Part shown: positions 61,989 to 64,000 of the stretch, piece after piece
How positions within the stretch are numbered: position 1 is the stretch's first letter
Layout: each line of letters begins with the position of its first letter
NCBI GenBank assembly: GCA_964622545.1
Contig: CAZUQM010000006.1
Location: 124,001 to 188,000, forward strand
Direction: 5' to 3'
DNA: 64,000 nt
Origin: JAFGLZ01 sp964622545
GTDB taxonomy: Bacteria; Planctomycetota; Phycisphaerae; UBA1845; JAFGLZ01
The notes under the pieces: generated by a model
The model's input: the letters and a program-made list of their open reading frames with translations, nothing else
What the model was told of the DNA's origin: nothing
Databases searched by the model: none
Made by a program: the position numbers and the translations under genes

Positions 61989-64000
61989 TCAGTCCTGCCG
62001 CAAGACACAGCCGACGCCGTGCGGGCCGAGCTCGCACGAGATGATGTCGAAGGCGCCGTCGCGACGGACGTCGCCGGGTCGGTCGTGCCAGGCGTCGTGC
62101 CATGTTCGGTCGGGTTCGTGGCGGATGCGAAGCACCTCGCCGCGGAACGTACGGTGTCGGGTGTTGTAGAGCGTCCAGACCTCTTCGCCTTCGCCCGGGA
62201 AGTAGTTGGCCAGCACACCGCCGGCCAGCGTGTCGACCAGCGGCACGGGGCGGAGCGACGTGAAGGCATCGCGGTGCTTTCGCAGGATGCCATAGCACTT
62301 TCGGATCGCGGCCAGCGTCTGGGGCGCGAACCACGCGTCGGCCGGGCCTTCGAGCCACAGGCCCTCGCCGTTGAAGAACGTCCAACGGACGCCGGTCGCC
62401 CAGGTCGCGGTCGGCTTGTCGCAGTAGAGGATTTCGATGGTCTTGTAGTCGGGCACGGCGAAGCGGAACAGGTTCACCGGGATCGTCGCGCGGCGGCCGT
62501 GGAGTTGGTTCATCTCGTAGGTGAAGCTGCCATCCTGGACCTGGCTCGTCACGTCGCACGGCGATTCCTCGGTGTAGATGGCCACGCCCGATTGGGCGCC
62601 GTCGATGGCCCGGCGGATGGCCGTTGTGGTCGCCAGCTCGGTGCGGACGGGGTAGCTCGGCACGGGGTGGCCGTGCTGGTCGCTGTAGCAGTCCTTCCAA
62701 TGCCCGGTGAAGCCGAACTGATCGATGTACATGCCGTCGACGTCGAGCTCGCGAACCTTCGCGGCGTAGGTGGCGGCCTGCACGTCGCGCCAGGCCTGTA
62801 CGCCCGGGCAGACGTAGATCTCGACGCTGCTGGGCCATCGCGCTCCGCTGCCGTCGGGTTTGATGATCTGCCACTCCTCGCCGTGCGCCCGGCCGAGCTT
62901 GCCGCGCTCGTTGAGCAGATAGCCCTCGATGTAGAGCCCGACCGGCACGCCGCCGGCGCGGATGCGCTGTATCGCGTCGTACAGGTTCCGGCGGCCGCCC
63001 TTAATGAAATCGTACGGGCTGTAGTCGCCGACGCGCCCGTAGATGCGGCCGTGCTTGCCGCAGTTGCCCCAGTCGAACAGGTGCAGGTAGTCGATGCCGC
63101 CGAACTTGTCGCGGGCCTCGGCGACGGCGCGTTCGAGGTCGATCTTGCCGGTCGCAGGATCGTAGAGCGGGTCGAGCCAATGGAGGAACCGCTGGCGGAA
63201 GTTGAAGATCTCACGGAACCACGGCTTGCGGGGCGAAGCGGGTCGATGCCACGTCGCGAGCCAGCGGCGGTAGTCGTTCAGCGCGCGATGCCAGTCGCCG
63301 TCGCCGATCGAGAGGATCGTATCGACGAGGGCGCGGCTCTGGCCGTGCGCCACGGGTCTCTCGGGATAGCGGATCGCCATGAGCAGACCGGCGTCGTTCT
63401 TGGTCAGGGCATAGCGTCGCTCGATGCAGGTGGTGTCTTCGGTCCGCAGATGCAGGCCGCGTCCGGCCGGGGCGTTGACCGTGGCCATGAACTGCACGCC
63501 GAACATCCCGCCGTAGCGCTGCTCGAGCGAGACGTTGTCGGCGCCGAGGTATGGCGCTCGACACGGAAAGACATACTCATCCTGGGCGGCATCGTCGCCG
63601 AGGGTGTAGGGTCCGATGCTGGGGTATGTCAGGCCGACTCGATGCGGCTGCTCGCCGGCGTTGCGAAGCCGTCCCTGGAATCGCACGGCGCCGCTCGGCA
63701 TGAGACCGACCTCGAGCTCCGCGCGGACGCCCGGGCCGTCGAGCAGCTCATAGACGATTCGACCCGAAGGCGGGCTGGTCTCGCTGCTGCGGACCTCGAC
63801 GCATCGCATCCGATCGGCGCCGGCGGGCTTGCCGTTCAGCGTGATCGTGAGCAACGCAGCCGGCTTCTCGGGCCGGATGAGATCGCGATTCGAGATGCGA
63901 TCTCGCAGGGAGAGAATCTTGAGCGGAGGCGCCGTGCCGAGCTTCAGGCTCACTAGGTCGTTCCGGAGCACGACCGTCTTGTCGGCGCCGAGAGAGACTT
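61989..64000 (-). CDS. Glycoside hydrolase-like protein, DUF6259-type (partial, 5' end outside the window)
   Basis: The frame is open to the window edge, so the N-terminus is missing; 670 residues are visible. The visible start is beta-rich (VSLKLGTAPPLKILSLRDRI), as in N-terminal galactose-mutarotase-like domains. A TIM-barrel part follows, with YLHLFDWGNCGKHGRIYGRV, PVGLYIEGYLLNERGKLGRA, VDGMYIDQFGFTGHWKDCYS and AIYTEESPCDVTSQVQDGSF; the Asp of MYIDQFG and the Glu of YTEE are candidate acids. I believe it fits the DUF6259 group of alpha-galactosidase-like proteins, with moderate confidence. It is the first visible gene of a three-gene minus-strand run. Confidence 0.68.
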   Translation of the reverse strand, partial: VSLGADKTVVLRNDLVSLKLGTAPPLKILSLRDRISNRDLIRPEKPAALLTITLNGKPAGADRMRCVEVRSSETSPPSGRIVYELLDGPGVRAELEVGLMPSGAVRFQGRLRNAGEQPHRVGLTYPSIGPYTLGDDAAQDEYVFPCRAPYLGADNVSLEQRYGGMFGVQFMATVNAPAGRGLHLRTEDTTCIERRYALTKNDAGLLMAIRYPERPVAHGQSRALVDTILSIGDGDWHRALNDYRRWLATWHRPASPRKPWFREIFNFRQRFLHWLDPLYDPATGKIDLERAVAEARDKFGGIDYLHLFDWGNCGKHGRIYGRVGDYSPYDFIKGGRRNLYDAIQRIRAGGVPVGLYIEGYLLNERGKLGRAHGEEWQIIKPDGSGARWPSSVEIYVCPGVQAWRDVQAATYAAKVRELDVDGMYIDQFGFTGHWKDCYSDQHGHPVPSYPVRTELATTTAIRRAIDGAQSGVAIYTEESPCDVTSQVQDGSFTYEMNQLHGRRATIPVNLFRFAVPDYKTIEILYCDKPTATWATGVRWTFFNGEGLWLEGPADAWFAPQTLAAIRKCYGILRKHRDAFTSLRPVPLVDTLAGGVLANYFPGEGEEVWTLYNTRHRTFRGEVLRIRHEPDRTWHDAWHDRPGDVRRDGAFDIISCELGPHGVGCVLRQD

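Noticed and set aside
1..64000. CRISPR arrays, insertion sequences, prophage genes or rRNA
   Set aside because: No regularly spaced direct repeats, transposase or integrase motifs, phage structural genes or rRNA sequences were seen on either strand.

Overview
This window looks like a scaffold from a high-GC, Gram-negative bacterium of the Planctomycetota, most like the Phycisphaerae; it contains one 100-base run of N. The assignment is an inference. It rests on the GC-rich codon use, an outer-membrane BamA, a PEP-CTERM protein, a HAF-repeat/thrombospondin-3 protein with a hydrophobic-plus-arginine C-terminal anchor, several very large secreted proteins acting on or near carbohydrates, and hairpin-rich intergenic repeats. 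No rRNA, CRISPR array, prophage or insertion sequence was found. One tRNA gene, tRNA-Leu(CAA), is present.

Layout. 1-5303 is a core translation/replication cluster on the + strand: prs end, rplY, pth, rpsF, ssb, rpsR, rplI, dnaB. It is followed by bamA and then ilvB-ilvN. 10686-17594 is a glycan locus: a CapD/WbpM-type nucleotide-sugar dehydratase, a secreted TPR-like protein, a DegT aminotransferase and a heparinase II/III-like lyase. 17812-20681 is an operon of serS and aroF (DAHP synthase). 20915-27694 holds comEC, a second DegT aminotransferase, a GT2 glycosyltransferase and a GT-C/PMT-like membrane protein. 27865-33307 runs response regulator, M16 protease, cyclodeaminase and asnS. 33348-41237 has the HAF/TSP3 protein (split by the N gap), tilS, a DUF58 protein, a PEP-CTERM protein and a KamA-type radical SAM aminomutase. 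41974-49431 has a propeller protein, a FAD oxidoreductase, a second PRPP-synthetase-like gene and a large radical SAM enzyme resembling tetraether/membrane-spanning lipid synthases. 49657-56844 makes UDP-sugars (ugd, ATP-grasp, GT2, UDP-xylose synthase) and a large secreted protein. After a repeat-rich stretch and tRNA-Leu, 57753-64000 is a minus-strand run of three large carbohydrate-active-type proteins, the last one running off the window.

The most striking signal is non-coding. Upstream of serS-aroF there is a promoter, a 23-codon leader peptide packed with Phe, Trp and Tyr codons, a 12-bp antiterminator and a mutually exclusive 11-bp Rho-independent terminator. The leader's stop codon lies inside the antiterminator arm. 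This is a complete transcription attenuator that would tie aromatic-aminoacyl-tRNA supply to the first enzyme of the shikimate pathway, with serS as a passenger or co-regulated gene. A second aromatic-rich stretch lies in frame just before aroF. Other non-coding candidates are a compact three-way-junction RNA upstream of the PEP-CTERM gene, a structured ilvBN leader with a threonine-rich mini-ORF, and a pair of tandem structured repeats before tRNA-Leu.
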